Source: an uncultured Prevotellaceae bacterium
Lineage (GTDB): Bacteria > Bacteroidota > Bacteroidia > Bacteroidales > Bacteroidaceae
Assembly: GCA_902780635.1 (NCBI GenBank)
Contig: CACZGH010000024.1
Location: 1-63,910 of the forward strand
Reading direction: 5' to 3'
Length of the DNA stretch: 63,910 nt
Part shown: positions 7,547 to 16,247 of the stretch, one piece after another
How positions within the stretch are numbered: the stretch's first letter is position 1
How the letters are laid out: each line of letters begins with the position of its first letter
Position numbers and translations under genes: made by a program
Notes under the pieces: model-generated
What the model saw: only the letters and a program-made list of their open reading frames with translations
Told to the model about the DNA's origin: nothing
Database searches by the model: none

Positions 7547-8920
7547 ATGGCACAGAAACCAAGTATACCCAAAGGCACACGCGACTTCTCACCCGTTGAG
7601 ATGGCCAAGCGTAATTATATCTTCGACACCATACGCGACGTCTATGCGCTATATGGCTTCCAGCAAATTGAAACACCGGCGATGGAGACCCTACAGACGC
7701 TCATGGGGAAGTATGGTGAGGAAGGGGACAAACTGCTCTTCAAAATCCTCAACTCAGGCGACTTCATGAGCAAGGTGGCACCTGAGGAAGTCAACGCACA
7801 AAACCCGCTGCGACTGGCAGCACGCATCTGCGAGAAAGGTCTGCGCTATGACCTCACCGTGCCCTTCGCGCGTTATGTAGTCATGCACAGAGACGAGTTG
7901 CAGATGCCGTTCAAACGCTATCAGATACAGCCGGTGTGGAGGGCTGACCGCCCACAGAGAGGCCGTTATCGTGAGTTCTACCAGTGTGATGCCGATATCG
8001 TGGGGAGCGACTCACTGCTCAACGAGGTGGAGCTTATGCAGATTGTCGACACCGTCTTCACTCGTTTTGGGGTGAGGGTGCAGATCAAAATCAACAACCG
8101 AAAAATTCTGACGGGTCTGGCTGAGGTCATCGGCGAGGCAGACAAGATCGTCGACATCACGGTGGCTATTGACAAACTCGACAAGATAGGACTTGAGAAT
8201 GTCAACAAAGAGTTGGCTGCCAATGGCATATCAGCCGAGGCAATAGAAAAACTCCAGCCCATCATCACGCTCTCTGGCTCCAATGAGGAGAAACTGAGGG
8301 TGGTGTCTGAGGTGCTGGCATCATCAGAGACGGGCCTGAAAGGGGTGGAGGAGACGCGCTATATCCTCGACACACTGCAGCAATGTGGACTCAACAACGA
8401 GATACAACTTGACCTGACATTGGCACGGGGACTGAATTACTATACTGGTGCCATCTTCGAAGTGAAGGCGCTCGACACGCCGATGGGAAGCATCACAGGT
8501 GGCGGACGTTACGACAACCTGACGGGCATCTTCGGCATGCCAGGACTCAGTGGGGTGGGCATCTCATTCGGTGCCGACCGCATCTTCGACGTGCTTAATG
8601 CGCTCGACCTCTATCCCAAGGAGGCTGTTCATGGCACACAACTGCTCTTTATCAATTTCGGAGAGAAAGAGACAGCCTATTGCATGCCGCTTGTCGCTCA
8701 GTGCCGGCAGGCTGGCATCCGCTGCGAGATCTTCCCTGACAAGGCGAAGATGAAGAAGCAAATGGCCTATGCCAACGCCAAGTCAATCTCCTATGTGGCT
8801 TTAGCGGGCGAGAATGAGATGACAGAGCAGAAAGTGACCCTCAAAAACATGACTACTGGCGAACAGAAACTGGTAGATATCAGTGAGTTGATAGGAATGG
8901 TTGGAGGAAAAGTAGAATAG
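7547..8920 (+). CDS. hisS: histidyl-tRNA synthetase
   Basis: A 457-residue class II aminoacyl-tRNA synthetase. Motif 1 (the [15 protein letters not shown] region), motif 2 ([20 protein letters not shown]), the two histidine-specific loops ([15 protein letters not shown] is clear) and motif 3 ([15 protein letters not shown]) are present. A C-terminal anticodon-binding domain occupies about residues 360-455. It lies 12 bases after purA in the same operon. Confidence 0.97.
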   Translation: MAQKPSIPKGTRDFSPVEMAKRNYIFDTIRDVYALYGFQQIETPAMETLQTLMGKYGEEGDKLLFKILNSGDFMSKVAPEEVNAQNPLRLAARICEKGLRYDLTVPFARYVVMHRDELQMPFKRYQIQPVWRADRPQRGRYREFYQCDADIVGSDSLLNEVELMQIVDTVFTRFGVRVQIKINNRKILTGLAEVIGEADKIVDITVAIDKLDKIGLENVNKELAANGISAEAIEKLQPIITLSGSNEEKLRVVSEVLASSETGLKGVEETRYILDTLQQCGLNNEIQLDLTLARGLNYYTGAIFEVKALDTPMGSITGGGRYDNLTGIFGMPGLSGVGISFGADRIFDVLNALDLYPKEAVHGTQLLFINFGEKETAYCMPLVAQCRQAGIRCEIFPDKAKMKKQMAYANAKSISYVALAGENEMTEQKVTLKNMTTGEQKLVDISELIGMVGGKVE

Positions 8921-8927
8921 GATAAAC

Positions 8928-9926
8928 ATGAAAAAGATTGTCTATTCGTGGGCATTGCTCACACTATGTGTCATCCTGTTGGGCGCATCTCGCCGTCCTA
9001 TCACTATCTTCATGATCGGAGACTCCACGATGGCCAACAAACCGTATGATGGCGACAAACAGGAACGAGGGTGGGGCATGGTGCTTCAGGGCTTCTTCAC
9101 CGACGATATCGTGGTGGACAACCATGCCGTCAATGGTCGCTCGTCGAAAAGTTTTATCGATGAGGGTCGCTGGCAGGTGGTGCTAGACAAAATACAGCCA
9201 GGAGACTATGTGTTCATCCAGTTCGGTCATAATGATGAGAAACCGAAGGAAGACCGCCATACTGACCCAGGGACCACATTCGATGCCAATCTGACAAAAT
9301 TTGTCAATGAGACCCGACAGAAGGGGGGCATCCCCGTGCTCTTCAACAGTGTGGTGAGACGCAACTTCATGAAAAACGCGCCTGAAAACGACGATGATGA
9401 GAAACTGCGTGACAAGGTGTTCTCTGGAGAGAAAATGGAAGAGGGCGACGTGTTGGTAGACACGCATGGCGCCTATCTCCTCTCACCGCGCAACGTAGCA
9501 GAGGCCACACACACGGCCTTTGTCGACGCCAACCGCGTGACACATCAGTTGGAGCAGTCGCTCGGTCCTGAGAAGTCGAAGCGGCTGCACATGTGGTTCC
9601 GTCCGGGAGAGACACCCTCTCTGCCCAAAGGACGTGAAGACAACACCCATTATAGCATTTACGGTGCGCATGTGGTGGCCGGGCTTTTGGTGGATGAGAT
9701 TGCCAAACAAGTGCCAGCCCTGAAGAAATATGTGAGACACTATGACTATATCGTGGCTGACAATGGGCAGGGCAACTATATGGACTTGCAAAAAGCGGTG
9801 GACGAGGCTCCGATGGGCAAGAAAACCAAGTTAAGAGTGCTTCACGGTGACTGGTCATACCCGGTGATACCACAAGGCAAAAAAATCAAATGGGTGGTGT
9901 CATCGAATGCGCGATTAAGAAAATAA
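8928..9926 (+). CDS. CE12-type pectin acetylesterase with a truncated CE8 domain
   Basis: A 332-residue secreted protein (hydrophobic segment 4-20). The SGNH hydrolase blocks are GDSTMAN (Ser33), AVNGRS (Asn69/Gly70), QFGHND (Asn102) and DNTHYS (Asp238/His241), with HYSIYGAHVVAGL typical of CE12 rhamnogalacturonan acetylesterases. From residue 272 the sequence switches to the opening of a pectin methylesterase (CE8): DYIVADNGQGNYMDLQKAVD, then LRVLHGDWSYPVIPQGKKI. It stops at 332, before any CE8 catalytic residue. The gene therefore looks like a CE12-CE8 fusion that lost most of its second domain. The esterase half should still work. It begins seven bases after hisS, so it may be read from the purA-hisS promoter. 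Confidence 0.87.
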   Translation: MKKIVYSWALLTLCVILLGASRRPITIFMIGDSTMANKPYDGDKQERGWGMVLQGFFTDDIVVDNHAVNGRSSKSFIDEGRWQVVLDKIQPGDYVFIQFGHNDEKPKEDRHTDPGTTFDANLTKFVNETRQKGGIPVLFNSVVRRNFMKNAPENDDDEKLRDKVFSGEKMEEGDVLVDTHGAYLLSPRNVAEATHTAFVDANRVTHQLEQSLGPEKSKRLHMWFRPGETPSLPKGREDNTHYSIYGAHVVAGLLVDEIAKQVPALKKYVRHYDYIVADNGQGNYMDLQKAVDEAPMGKKTKLRVLHGDWSYPVIPQGKKIKWVVSSNARLRK

Positions 9927-9978
9927 AAAAAGTATTGATTTTTCTCAGCAATTTGTTGTACATATCATTTTTTTCTCC

Positions 9979-9986
9979 TATATTTG
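9979..9986 (+). promoter_or_regulatory. -7 box TATATTTG for the rubrerythrin gene
   Basis: TATATTTG matches TAnnTTTG, with TTG at 9956-9958 about 20 bases upstream. The rubrerythrin ATG is 39 bases downstream at 10026. A longer frame beginning at 9984 overlaps this box, so it is not the real start. Confidence 0.65.
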
Positions 9987-10025
9987 CCGCAACACTTTTT
10001 TATTCACACTATACCAATTATTATT

Positions 10026-10583
10026 ATGAAGAAAAAATTTATTTGTACCGTTTGTGGTTACATTCATGAGGGAACTGAGGCTCCCGAGAGATGTCCTATC
10101 TGTAAGGCTCCTGCCTCAAAGTTCAATGAAATCATTGAGGGTGAGGAACAGCCTTTTGCTACTGTCCATGAGTTGGGCGCAGCACGTAAAGAGGGTGCCG
10201 ACGAGGAGATGATCAAGGATCTGGAGAATCATTTCAACGGTGAGTGCGGTGAAGTGGGCATGTATCTGGCCATGAGCCGTCAGGCTGACCGTGAGGGATA
10301 TCCCGAGATCGCCGAGGCTTTCAAGCGCTATGCTTTTGAGGAGGCAGAGCATGCTTCTAAGTTCGCCGAACTGTTAGGCGATGTGCTCAAAGACACTAAG
10401 AGCAACCTCGAGGCACGTATCGCTGCTGAGCGTGGAGCATGTGAGGACAAGTTCCGCATCGCACGCAACGCCAAGAAGGCCAACATGGATGCCACACACG
10501 ACACTGTACATGAGATGGCTAAGGATGAGGCCCGCCACTGCGCCGGCTTCCAGGGACTTTACAACCGCTATTTCAAGAAGTAA
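10026..10583 (+). CDS. reverse rubrerythrin
   Basis: A 185-residue non-haem iron protein that reduces hydrogen peroxide (or oxygen) in anaerobes. The rubredoxin domain comes first (Cys7/Cys10 in CTVCGY, Cys23/Cys26 in CPICKAP), followed by a ferritin-like four-helix domain with the Glu/His ligands [23 protein letters not shown] and DEARHCAGF. This order is the reverse of classical rubrerythrin. The start at 10026 is chosen because the rubredoxin fold begins there and the promoter lies just before it. A terminator follows at 10612. Confidence 0.92.
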   Translation: MKKKFICTVCGYIHEGTEAPERCPICKAPASKFNEIIEGEEQPFATVHELGAARKEGADEEMIKDLENHFNGECGEVGMYLAMSRQADREGYPEIAEAFKRYAFEEAEHASKFAELLGDVLKDTKSNLEARIAAERGACEDKFRIARNAKKANMDATHDTVHEMAKDEARHCAGFQGLYNRYFKK

Positions 10584-10611
10584 TAATCCCAAGCAATCTC
10601 CATTTATTAAT

Positions 10612-10644
10612 CTGGCCTCCTCTCCTAGAGGGGGCCAGTTTTTT
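10612..10644 (+). terminator. rho-independent terminator after the rubrerythrin gene
   Basis: CTGGCCTCCTCT and AGAGGGGGCCAG form a 12-bp stem with one G-T wobble and a three-base loop, followed by six T residues. Confidence 0.85.
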
Positions 10645-10700
10645 GTTGACGAGTTGATGAGTTGACAAGGTGACGAGTAAACAAGTTAACGAGTTGTTTG
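10645..10700. repeat. GACGAGTTGA-type simple repeat
   Basis: Degenerate short repeats of GACGAGTTGA and variants (GATGAGTTGA, GACAAGGTGA, GACGAGTAAA). No coding sense was found in any frame. It lies between two terminator-like elements. Confidence 0.6.
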
Positions 10701-10746
10701 ATTGTTTGATTCGAAATGTAAGGATTCTACACGCTGCATTGATCAA

Positions 10747-10830
10747 AGTTTAGGAGAGCGGGCCTCCGAGCCCGCAAATTCTCTCAAGAGAATATTTTTG
10801 TCGGGCTCGGAGGCCCGACCTCCTAAGTTT
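10747..10830. repeat. palindromic element, probable bidirectional terminator
   Basis: The arm at 10747-10774, containing GCGGGCCTCCGAGCCCGC, pairs with CGGGCTCGGAGGCCCG and the bases around it at 10802-10830; the inner sequence also contains TTCTCTCAAGAGAA. The rubrerythrin and ABC-F genes converge here, so it could end transcription from both sides. Confidence 0.7.
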
Positions 10831-10844
10831 AAGTGAAAAACTGA

Positions 10845-12617
10845 TTATCCTTCAATTTCACTGAGTTCAAGCCATCTCATGCTTTTTTCGTCCAACTCAT
10901 CCTTGAGTTCGGGCAGGCGTTTGCTCATACGGGTGATCTCGTCGATGGAGGTGTTACCACCGCATAAGGCTTCTTCAATCTGCTGCTGCTCTTCCTCCAG
11001 GGCTGCTATCTCTTTCTCCAACTGGGCAAACTCAGTTTTTTCCTTATAGGTCATTTTACGCTTGCCCTCATTGCGGTTGGTGTTTCTCTCCCGTTTCTCA
11101 CTTTTGGTGCTGTCTGGTTGCTCGTCTTTGGATTTCAGGCTGCACCATTCACGGTACTGGGTATAGTTGCCGGGGAAGTCGTCTATCTTGCCGTTGCCCT
11201 GAAACACTAAGAGGTGGTCCACCACTTTGTCCATGAAATAGCGGTCATGACTCACGACAATGACACAGCCAGGGAAATCTGCGAGATATTCCTCCAAAAT
11301 CTGCAGTGTCTGGATGTCGAGGTCGTTGGTTGGCTCGTCCAGCACCAAGAAATTGGGGTTCCTCATCAGCACCGTGCAGAGATACAGTTTACGCAGTTCA
11401 CCACCACTGAGTTTGTAGACGTAGTTGTATTGCTGTTCTGGTGTAAAAAGAAAATACTGTAGGAATTGTGAGGCGGTGAAATGTCTGCCTCCACCCAGGT
11501 CGATATAGTCGGCGATGTCTCTTACCACATCAATCACTTTCTGCTCTTGGTTGAATTGCAAACCCTCCTGTGAGAAATAGCCAAACCGCACCGTTTCTCC
11601 GATATCAAATTTGCCGGAGTCGGGTGGGAGCATACCTAAGAGCAGCTTGATGAAAGTAGACTTGCCAGTGCCGTTGTTGCCCACGATACCCATTTTCTCA
11701 AAACGGGCGAAATTGTAGTAGAAGTCCTTGAGTATCACGCAGTCATCCCATGCTTTCGACACATACTGGCATTCGAAAATCTTACTGCCGATATAGACAT
11801 TTCTTGACTTCAGGCGTATCTGGCGCTCCTCGATACGGTGCTTGGCACGCTGTTCCAACTCATAGAAAGCCTCCTCACGGTAACGCGCCTTGTGTCCACG
11901 TGCCTGGGGCATACGGCGCATCCATTCCAGTTCGCGACGGTAGAGGTTGACGGCACGTGCTACCTCGGCGCGGGCCACTTCGATACGGTGCTCGCGCTTT
12001 TCCAAGTAGTAGGCGTAATTGCCCCGATAGACGTAGATACGCTGGTCGTCGAGTTCGAGGATGAGATTGCACACATGGTCGAGGAAGAAACGGTCGTGGG
12101 TCACCATGAGCAGCGTCTTGTTGCCGCGTGAGAGGTAGCCCTCCAACCATTCTATCATCTCGAGGTCAAGGTGGTTGGTGGGTTCGTCGAGAATCAGGAG
12201 GTCTGGCTCGGTGAGCAAGACGTTGGCCAAGGCTACTCTTTTCTGCTGACCACCGCTCAGCTCACCCATTTTCTGGTTGAGGTCACGTATCTTCAACTGC
12301 GTGAGCACCTGTTTGGCACGAAGCACCTTCTCGGCTTCTCCTTGATGGTTGAAACAAGCGTCGAGTACACTTTCCTCTGGGTCGAAGGAAGGTTTCTGTT
12401 CCAGGAATCCTGTCTTGAGGTCACGTTTGAAGATGATCTCACCGCTGTCATAACCTTCTTTGCCTGCAAGAATGGAGAGCAGGGTAGACTTGCCCGTACC
12501 GTTACGGGCAACAAGACCGATGCGCTGCCCCTCGCCTATAGAGAAGGAAATCTCTCTGAAGAGCAGCAGGGCGCCAAACGACTTGGTGAGGTTTTGTACG
12601 TCAAGATAGGGTGTCAT
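10845..12617 (-). CDS. ABC-F family ATPase, Uup-like
   Basis: A 590-residue cytoplasmic protein with two ABC ATPase domains and no membrane segments. Domain 1 has Walker A ARNGTGKSTLL and signature LSGGQQKRVALAN with Walker B LLILDEPTNHLD. Domain 2 has Walker A NNGTGKSTFI, signature LSGGELRKLYL and FLVLDEPTNDLD. The linker between them is long and charged (the ABC-F interdomain linker that reaches the ribosomal P/E site). The C-terminal 80 residues form a Glu/Lys-rich coiled coil, as in Uup. ABC-F proteins act on ribosomes; members may resolve stalled states or protect against antibiotics. The coiled-coil tail favours a Uup-type housekeeping role. It sits 10 bases after engB, probably one operon. 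Confidence 0.9.
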   Translation of the reverse strand: MTPYLDVQNLTKSFGALLLFREISFSIGEGQRIGLVARNGTGKSTLLSILAGKEGYDSGEIIFKRDLKTGFLEQKPSFDPEESVLDACFNHQGEAEKVLRAKQVLTQLKIRDLNQKMGELSGGQQKRVALANVLLTEPDLLILDEPTNHLDLEMIEWLEGYLSRGNKTLLMVTHDRFFLDHVCNLILELDDQRIYVYRGNYAYYLEKREHRIEVARAEVARAVNLYRRELEWMRRMPQARGHKARYREEAFYELEQRAKHRIEERQIRLKSRNVYIGSKIFECQYVSKAWDDCVILKDFYYNFARFEKMGIVGNNGTGKSTFIKLLLGMLPPDSGKFDIGETVRFGYFSQEGLQFNQEQKVIDVVRDIADYIDLGGGRHFTASQFLQYFLFTPEQQYNYVYKLSGGELRKLYLCTVLMRNPNFLVLDEPTNDLDIQTLQILEEYLADFPGCVIVVSHDRYFMDKVVDHLLVFQGNGKIDDFPGNYTQYREWCSLKSKDEQPDSTKSEKRERNTNRNEGKRKMTYKEKTEFAQLEKEIAALEEEQQQIEEALCGGNTSIDEITRMSKRLPELKDELDEKSMRWLELSEIEG

Positions 12618-12627
12618 GTAGCTGTCT

Positions 12628-13254
12628 TTATAATTCAGAAGAGGAAGAATCCGTCTCTTTCAGGCTCTTATTGATATCGCCGATGTAGTTGAGCACGTTC
12701 TCACGTCCTGTCCTTTTCTCACTGCTGGTAACAAAATAGGGGGGCAATTCCTCCCAGGTCTCCTTGAGCTGTTCCATGTATTTCTTGACATGTTCTCCGG
12801 CTTTCAAGGCCGATAACTTGTCGGCTTTGGTGAAAATGATGCTGAAGGGGACACCACTGTTGCCTAACCAGTCGATGAATTCCAGGTCGATCTTCTGAGG
12901 GTCATGGCGGATGTCTATCAGCAAGAAGAGGTTGACCAACTGGTCACGCTGCATGATGTAGGAGGTGATCATGTTCTCTATCTTCTGCTGCATGGATTTT
13001 GAACGCTTAGCAAAACCATAGCCCGGCAGGTCAACCAAATACCAACTGTTGTCAATCATGAAGTGGTTGATGAGCAGGGTCTTGCCTGGGGTCGATGAGG
13101 TCTTGGCCAACCCTTTGTGGTTGCACAGCATGTTGATCAGGCTTGACTTGCCCACGTTGGAACGGCCGATGAAGGCATATTCTGGTAGATTGTCTTTGGG
13201 GCATTGCTCGATATTGGCACTGCTGGTCAGAAATTTTGCGTTTTTGATGTCCAT
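12628..13254 (-). CDS. engB: ribosome biogenesis GTPase EngB (YsxC/YihA)
   Basis: A 208-residue small GTPase needed for large-subunit ribosome assembly. The G motifs are in order: [11 protein letters not shown] (G1), the TPGKT switch I (G2), DLPGYGFA (G3), TKADKL (G4) and a following TSS (G5). The length is typical of the family. Translation probably starts at the ATG at 13254, 37 bases after a -7 box. It shares a transcript with the ABC-F gene, a ribosome-linked pairing. Confidence 0.93.
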   Translation of the reverse strand: MDIKNAKFLTSSANIEQCPKDNLPEYAFIGRSNVGKSSLINMLCNHKGLAKTSSTPGKTLLINHFMIDNSWYLVDLPGYGFAKRSKSMQQKIENMITSYIMQRDQLVNLFLLIDIRHDPQKIDLEFIDWLGNSGVPFSIIFTKADKLSALKAGEHVKKYMEQLKETWEELPPYFVTSSEKRTGRENVLNYIGDINKSLKETDSSSSEL

Positions 13255-13291
13255 GATGAAATAAATTTGATGATCACCCTTTTGTGAAATG

Positions 13292-13299
13292 CAAAGTTA
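13292..13299 (-). promoter_or_regulatory. -7 box TAACTTTG for engB
   Basis: On the minus strand TAACTTTG matches TAnnTTTG and lies 37 bases before the engB ATG. No exact TTTG box was found 20 bases further upstream. Confidence 0.55.
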
Positions 13300-13432
13300 A
13301 TAAAAAAACAGCTAAGTAGGAAATAAATAAAACAATTTTCATTTCAGTGTTCGCATTTCGTGTTTCGCCTAGAAGAAGTATCTCAAATGTAATATTACAC
13401 TTCTTTTTTTCTTTAGTCTCAAAGATTTAATG

Positions 13433-13440
13433 TAATTTTG
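13433..13440 (+). promoter_or_regulatory. -7 box TAATTTTG for ftsY
   Basis: TAATTTTG matches TAnnTTTG. It leaves a long 132-base leader before the ftsY ATG at 13573. Confidence 0.55.
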
Positions 13441-13572
13441 CAGATTAAAGCTGATGTTGTATGCATGATATCAACACAATGGCCGTTTTGAGTAAACAAA
13501 CGGTCCACTGTTGACAGATACGACAATAAGAGAAATATTGAAATCAATCAAAGGGATATAAAGTAGAGTAAT

Positions 13573-14526
13573 ATGGGATTATTCGGTTTTTTCAACAAAA
13601 AGAAAAAAGAGACTCTCGACAAGGGTCTGGAACAGTCAAAACAGAGCATTTTCGGCAAAATCACAAAAGCCATCGCTGGTAAGTCGAAAGTGGACGATGA
13701 TGTGCTCGATGACTTGGAAGAGGTGCTCATCACTTCTGACGTGGGTGTAGACACCACCCTCAAGATCATCGGACGGATAGAAGAGCGTGTGGCCCGCGAC
13801 AAATATGTCTCAACCTCAGAACTCAATCACATCCTCAGAGATGAAATCGCAGCCCTGTTGGCAGAGAACAACTCTGACGACAACGACAATTGGGACCTTC
13901 CCTCCGACCATCGCCCCTACGTCATCCTTATAGTAGGTGTCAACGGGGTGGGCAAGACCACTACCATCGGAAAACTGGCCTATCAGTTTAAGAATGCCGG
14001 CAAGAAGGTCTATCTTGGAGCCGCTGACACCTTCCGTGCCGCTGCCGTAGAACAACTATGTATCTGGGGAGAGCGTGTCGGGGTGCCTGTCATCAAACAG
14101 CAAATGGGTGCCGACCCCGCCTCTGTCGCTTTTGATACCCTTAGTTCGGCCAAAGCCAACCAGGCCGATGTGGTGATCATCGACACGGCAGGCCGTCTGC
14201 ACAACAAGGTGGGACTGATGAACGAGTTGAAGAAAATCAAGGATGTGATGAAGAAGGTGTTACCCGAGGCTCCCGATGAGGTGATGCTCGTGCTGGACGG
14301 CAGTACAGGCCAAAACGCATTCGAACAGGCCAAACAGTTCTCGGCTGTGACACAAATCACCAGTATGGCCATCACCAAACTCGATGGTACAGCCAAGGGT
14401 GGTGTAGTCATCGGCATCAGCGACCAACTCAAAGTGCCTGTGAAATATATCGGTTTGGGAGAAGGAATGGAAGACCTTCAACTGTTTAACAAGCGTCAGT
14501 TTGTGGACTCTCTCTTTGGCGACTGA
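13573..14526 (+). CDS. ftsY: signal recognition particle receptor FtsY
   Basis: A 317-residue SRP GTPase that docks SRP-ribosome complexes at the inner membrane. It has a short charged N-terminus (MGLFGFFNKKKKE) suited to membrane association, an N domain (30-100) and an NG GTPase with GVNGVGKTT (122-130), DTFRAAAVEQL, DTAGRLHN and TKLDGTAKGG. The long acidic A domain of E. coli FtsY is missing, as in many bacteria. rimO starts five bases after its stop. Confidence 0.96.
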   Translation: MGLFGFFNKKKKETLDKGLEQSKQSIFGKITKAIAGKSKVDDDVLDDLEEVLITSDVGVDTTLKIIGRIEERVARDKYVSTSELNHILRDEIAALLAENNSDDNDNWDLPSDHRPYVILIVGVNGVGKTTTIGKLAYQFKNAGKKVYLGAADTFRAAAVEQLCIWGERVGVPVIKQQMGADPASVAFDTLSSAKANQADVVIIDTAGRLHNKVGLMNELKKIKDVMKKVLPEAPDEVMLVLDGSTGQNAFEQAKQFSAVTQITSMAITKLDGTAKGGVVIGISDQLKVPVKYIGLGEGMEDLQLFNKRQFVDSLFGD

Positions 14527-14531
14527 CGTTT

Positions 14532-15830
14532 ATGAAGAAAAATCAAGTAGACATTATCACGATGGGCTGTTCGAAAAACTTGGTCGACAGCGAAATCTTG
14601 ATGAAACAATTTGAGAACAACGGCTACCACTGTGTTCACGACAGCAAAAAACCTCAGGGGGAGGTAGTCGTTGTCAACACCTGTGGTTTTATCGGCGACG
14701 CCAAGGAGGAGAGTATCAACATGATTCTCCAGTTGGCAGAGGCCAAGAAAAAAGGCCACATCGGCAAATTGTTTGTCATGGGATGCCTCTCTCAGCGATA
14801 CAAAGACGAACTGGAGGAGTCCATCCCAGAGGTTGACAAATATTACGGGAAGTTCGACTACCGACAGGTGGTCAAGGACTTGTCCGCCTCCAATATCCTC
14901 ACCTGCGATGGCCGTCGCCACCTCACCACACCGCGCCACTATGCGTATCTGAAAGTGAGCGAGGGATGCGACCGCCATTGTGCCTATTGTGCCATCCCCA
15001 TCATCACGGGGCGGCATGTCAGCCGACCCATCGGCGAGATCCTCGACGAGGTGAGAGAATTGGTCAAAGAAGGTGTCAAGGAGTTTCAGGTCATCGCACA
15101 AGAGCTGACATATTATGGTATAGACATTGATGGCCGTCAGCACATCGCCGAGCTGGTGGACCAAATGGCAGCCATTGAAGGAGTGAAATGGATCAGGTTG
15201 CACTATGCCTATCCTACCCATTTCCCCATGGAGCTGCTTGATGTGATGCGCAAACATGACAATGTGTGCAAATATCTCGACATCGCACTTCAACATATCT
15301 CTGACCATATGCTGACCCGTATGCGCCGCAGCATCACCAAGGCCGAGACTTACCAACTTGTCAGCGACCTGCGGGAAAGGGTGCCTGGCATCGCACTCCG
15401 CACCACCTTGATGGTTGGCTTCCCCGGAGAGACCGAGGAGGATTTCAACGAACTGATGGAGTTTGTGAAATGGGCACGCTTCGAGCGGATGGGTGCCTTT
15501 GCCTACTCGGAGGAGGAACAGACCTACAGCGCTGTACATTACGAAGATGATGTGCCTGAGGAGGTCAAACAGTCAAGGCTCGACCGACTGATGGCTCTAC
15601 AACAGGAGATCAGTGCGGAGATGTGCGAAGAGATGATCGATCGCGAACTATTGGTCGTGGTAGACAGAAAAGAGGGCGACTATTATGTGGCACGCTCTCA
15701 GTACAGTTCGCCAGAAGTGGACCCAGAAGTCTTGATTCCTGCAACCCGACGTCTCCGCACCGGCAGTTTTTACAATGTACGAATCACCAACGCCGACGAG
15801 TTTGATCTCTATGGAGAAATTGTTTCTTGA
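14532..15830 (+). CDS. rimO: ribosomal protein S12 methylthiotransferase RimO
   Basis: A 432-residue radical SAM enzyme that adds a methylthio group to an aspartate of ribosomal protein S12. Domains: an N-terminal methylthiotransferase domain starting DIITMGCSKNLVDSE, with VNTCGFIGDAKEES and VMGCLSQRY supplying the second-cluster cysteines; a radical SAM core with CDRHCAYC (Cys146, Cys150, Cys153); and a TRAM domain at about 365-432. The CSKNLVDSE motif favours RimO over MiaB. It follows ftsY by five bases. The stop codon lies at the edge of a GGAGTT-type repeat. Confidence 0.94.
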   Translation: MKKNQVDIITMGCSKNLVDSEILMKQFENNGYHCVHDSKKPQGEVVVVNTCGFIGDAKEESINMILQLAEAKKKGHIGKLFVMGCLSQRYKDELEESIPEVDKYYGKFDYRQVVKDLSASNILTCDGRRHLTTPRHYAYLKVSEGCDRHCAYCAIPIITGRHVSRPIGEILDEVRELVKEGVKEFQVIAQELTYYGIDIDGRQHIAELVDQMAAIEGVKWIRLHYAYPTHFPMELLDVMRKHDNVCKYLDIALQHISDHMLTRMRRSITKAETYQLVSDLRERVPGIALRTTLMVGFPGETEEDFNELMEFVKWARFERMGAFAYSEEEQTYSAVHYEDDVPEEVKQSRLDRLMALQQEISAEMCEEMIDRELLVVVDRKEGDYYVARSQYSSPEVDPEVLIPATRRLRTGSFYNVRITNADEFDLYGEIVS

Positions 15831-15905
15831 AGGAGTTTAGACAGTACTCTTTAGGAGTTCAGAAGTTCAGAAGTAGAGGAGTTCAGACAATACTCAGATC
15901 ATACA
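15831..15905. repeat. GGAGTTCAG-type simple repeat
   Basis: Irregular GGAGTTCAGAAGTTCAG tracts begin directly after the rimO stop and end in TTCAGACAATACT. The same TTCAGACAATACT phrase recurs twice in 17340-17450. No promoter box was seen before the HU gene at 15957, so read-through from ftsY-rimO is possible. Confidence 0.6.
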
Positions 15906-15956
15906 ACAGTGAACAAACGATGCTATTGTCATGTTGCAAAACAATGAAAAGAAACG

Positions 15957-16247
15957 ATGAACAATAAGGATTTCATAACAGAACTGTCAAAAAAGACAGG
16001 GCTCAGCCAAAAGGACACCCAGGAGGCAGCCAGCATCTTGGTCAAAGCCATGGGCAAATGCTTCGAGGATGGACATGATGTGCAAATACCACAAGTGGGG
16101 ACGTTTGAAGTGAGAAAACACAAAGAGAGGGTGCTGGTCAATACCACTACCCATCAAAAGAAGCTCCTGCCTCCTCAGGTGACACTGCATTTCGTGCCCG
16201 AACCAGCCATTCAAAGTCAAATGACAGATAAGGAGGACGTGAAATGA
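15957..16247 (+). CDS. HU-family DNA-binding protein
   Basis: A 96-residue single HU/IHF domain. The helical dimerisation part is MNNKDFITELSKKTGLSQKDTQE, followed by the GTFEV strand and a beta-arm (RVLVNTTTHQKKLLPPQVTLHF) in place of the usual RxGRNPxTG. That arm lacks the canonical Asn-Pro intercalating proline context, so its mode of DNA binding may differ from classical HU. Its stop overlaps by four bases the start of the next HU-domain gene, so the two are coupled. Confidence 0.85.
   Translation: MNNKDFITELSKKTGLSQKDTQEAASILVKAMGKCFEDGHDVQIPQVGTFEVRKHKERVLVNTTTHQKKLLPPQVTLHFVPEPAIQSQMTDKEDVK

Larger units (their letters stand above)
13255..13572. other. divergent intergenic region between engB and ftsY
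   Basis: This 318-base AT-rich gap holds two back-to-back promoters (13292-13299 for engB, 13433-13440 for ftsY) and a 132-base ftsY leader. The leader contains a weak hairpin (CCGTTT/AAACGG, 13484-13502) and a 17-codon frame (13461-13514) of unknown meaning. No RNA gene was recognised. Confidence 0.6.

Noticed and set aside
9984-10025. Longer start for rubrerythrin
   Set aside because: This extension overlaps the -7 promoter box and adds residues before the rubredoxin domain that the family does not have.
13461-13514. 17-codon upstream frame in the ftsY leader
   Set aside because: No attenuation hairpin follows it, there is no amino-acid bias, and such a short frame can arise by chance.
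14496-15539. Long minus-strand open frame (347 codons) opposite rimO
   Set aside because: It lies entirely opposite well-supported rimO coding sequence, has no recognisable domain and no promoter.
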